Of a stretch of 7,438 nt of DNA, positions 6,264 through 7,438 are shown one piece after another; position 1 is the first letter of the stretch; each line of letters opens with the position of its first letter. The position numbers and the translations under genes are program-made. Source of the DNA: Pseudomonadota bacterium (lineage in GTDB: Bacteria; Pseudomonadota; Alphaproteobacteria; Rhizobiales; Xanthobacteraceae); the NCBI GenBank assembly GCA_021779635.1, contig JAJYAH010000334.1, positions 1 through 7,438 on the forward strand, read 5' to 3'. The notes under the pieces were generated by a model, which was not told where the DNA came from, did not search any database, and was given only the letters and a program-made list of their open reading frames with translations.

Positions 6264-6313
6264 TGGCGAGTAGCGAATGACGAATGGAAAGAACAACTAT
6301 TCGCTACTCGCCA
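6264..6313. repeat. Perfect 15-bp inverted repeat in the boxC-boxB spacer
   Basis: TGGCGAGTAGCGAAT (6264-6278) and ATTCGCTACTCGCCA (6299-6313) are exact reverse complements around a 20-nt loop. Related shorter units adjoin it: GACGAATGG at 6279-6287 inside the loop, and ATTCGCT again at 6313-6319 just outside the second arm. The whole spacer is thus built from a GAGTAGCGAATG-like unit. The unit composition looks like a dispersed palindromic intergenic element. In the mRNA it would form a stable stem between the boxC stop and the boxB ribosome site, where it could stabilise the upstream message or attenuate downstream expression. There is no T-run, so a strong terminator is unlikely. Confidence 0.75.
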
Positions 6314-6320
6314 TTCGCTC

Positions 6321-7438
6321 CTACACTCGCGTCATGTCGAACTGCGCCTTCTGGCCGGTGCCGTAGCGCCGCAGTGCGCCGTCCTCGCCGACCGCGTTGG
6401 GACGCTGGAATATCCAGTTCTGCCACGCCGTCAGCCGCGAGAATATTTTCGATTCCATGGTCTCAGGCCCGACGAAGCGCAAATTGGCTTCGAGGCCGGT
6501 AAGGCTGTCGGGCGAGAAACTGGCGCGTTCCTCAAAGAACACCCTGATCTCGTCATCCCAGTCGATATCGTCGAGCGCAAAGGTGATGAGGCCGAGCTCT
6601 TCGGCTTCACTGGCATCGAGCGCCTCGCCGATCCTGGCCTGCGCGCGTTCCAGGTCGGCAGCATCGGCCTGAAAGCGCGATTGCAGCCGCGTCAGGCCGT
6701 GGCTCATCGGGTACGGCCCGAAATTCGCAGCACTCAGCTCGATTGTCGGCGGCGCGCGGTTGTCGCCCTGCTTCTGGCCGATCAGCATGTAGGAGCGGTC
6801 CGCGGCAAACACCAGTTCCGCCAGCGTGCCGACGAAACACGAGCCCGGCTCGACCAGCGTCACCAGCGTGCGCGAGGTGACGTCGATGCGCTTGAGCACC
6901 CGCTTCCAGTATTGCCTGATCTCGTTGACCAGCCAGTGCGCCTTGTTGGCTTCAAGAAAAGCGTCATAAGCAAGCACCTGGGCACGATCGCCGTGCGACT
7001 TGAACACCAGCATCGCGGTTTCGAGCTCGTTGATGCGCAAATGCAGTATGGCGTCATCGAGTTCGCGCGCCACCTGCAGCGACCAGAAGCTGGCCCCCTG
7101 CCCGATCATGCCGTCGATATCGGCAGGCGGAGCAGCGTCAGGCGCCTCGATCGAGATGGTGGCGATGCGCTCGGCGCGATTGATGTCGACGCTGACAAAT
7201 CCGTAGCGAATGCCGTTGTCGTCGAAACTGCGCGTCAGGGGACTGAGCGAGATGCCTTTGCCGTTACCGTTGCGCTTCGAGGCAGCGGCGAACTCCTTGC
7301 TGCGCTCGGCGACCTTGGCCTCCAGCTTGCTGTTCGGCACGATTTCATCGACCAGGCGCCACTGCACCGCACGCATGCCCTTGATGCCCTCGTCGATGGT
7401 GCAGAGATAATCGGCGTGGTCGCGACGCACCTTGCGCT
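6321..7438 (-). CDS. boxC: 2,3-epoxybenzoyl-CoA dihydrolase (benzoyl-CoA-dihydrodiol lyase) BoxC, 5' end missing
   Basis: BoxC is a crotonase-superfamily enzyme that hydrolytically opens 2,3-epoxybenzoyl-CoA to 3,4-dehydroadipyl-CoA semialdehyde and formate, the step after BoxAB. The window holds the C-terminal ~372 residues; full-length BoxC is about 550, so roughly the first third lies to the right of the window and the frame stays open to the edge. The visible part includes LCTIDEGIKGMRAVQWRLVD at the end of the first crotonase-like half. The second half carries GSCFVGTLAELVFAADRSYM, the equivalent of the crotonase oxyanion-hole region, and the family-typical end WQNWIFQRPNAVGEDGALRR before MTRV and TAG. 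It is the first box gene in the window in transcription order. The promoter must lie outside. Confidence 0.95.
   Translation of the reverse strand, partial: RKVRRDHADYLCTIDEGIKGMRAVQWRLVDEIVPNSKLEAKVAERSKEFAAASKRNGNGKGISLSPLTRSFDDNGIRYGFVSVDINRAERIATISIEAPDAAPPADIDGMIGQGASFWSLQVARELDDAILHLRINELETAMLVFKSHGDRAQVLAYDAFLEANKAHWLVNEIRQYWKRVLKRIDVTSRTLVTLVEPGSCFVGTLAELVFAADRSYMLIGQKQGDNRAPPTIELSAANFGPYPMSHGLTRLQSRFQADAADLERAQARIGEALDASEAEELGLITFALDDIDWDDEIRVFFEERASFSPDSLTGLEANLRFVGPETMESKIFSRLTAWQNWIFQRPNAVGEDGALRRYGTGQKAQFDMTRV

Noticed and set aside
4771..6273. Long plus-strand open frame of 500 codons opposite boxB
   Set aside because: It mirrors the real boxB gene. The translation is rich in His, Arg and Ala without family features, as expected for an antisense shadow.
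6264..6313. CRISPR repeat or insertion-sequence end
   Set aside because: There is only one inverted pair, with no regularly spaced direct repeats, no spacers, no transposase and no target-site duplication seen.

Overview
The window looks like chromosomal DNA from a GC-rich alphaproteobacterium, most likely a Rhizobiales/Bradyrhizobium-type organism. This rests on codon usage, GGAGG-type ribosome binding sites, ATGA start/stop overlaps, and the pairing of a methanol-dehydrogenase accessory cluster with an aerobic benzoyl-CoA (box) operon. The genus is an inference; no rRNA or other marker gene is present.

Left part, plus strand (1-1577): the end of a small protein, probably a XoxG/c550-type cytochrome c, overlaps by ATGA a periplasmic substrate-binding-like protein of the XoxJ/MoxJ type. 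That gene overlaps, again by ATGA, a short exported rhodanese-like protein with a C-x3-C-W motif. Such proteins accompany PQQ-dependent alcohol dehydrogenases, so this is the 3' end of a xoxFGJ-like operon whose dehydrogenase gene lies left of the window. A hairpin at 1587-1602 closes it. Converging on it from the minus strand is an exported, helix-rich protein of unknown function (1614-2258).

Right part, minus strand, transcribed right to left: boxC (3' two thirds only), boxB, boxA, then an SDR-family oxidoreductase. BoxA and BoxB form the reductase/epoxidase that converts benzoyl-CoA to its 2,3-epoxide. BoxC then hydrolytically opens the ring to 3,4-dehydroadipyl-CoA semialdehyde and formate. 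The SDR ends in front of a hairpin with terminator features (2364-2385). The boxC-boxB spacer carries a perfect 15-bp inverted repeat that looks like a dispersed palindromic element.

The unusual region is 3198-3600. BoxA has a one-base frameshift close to its 3' end, which removes the conserved C-terminal tail ending in Tyr and adds unrelated residues. The stretch between boxA and the SDR contains what looks like the last ~30 codons of a CaiB/BaiF CoA-transferase on the minus strand, plus an unidentified open stretch on the plus strand. This suggests a deletion scar inside the box operon. I see no convincing wholly new system; the main items of interest are this scar, the frameshift, the palindromic repeat and the unknown exported protein.
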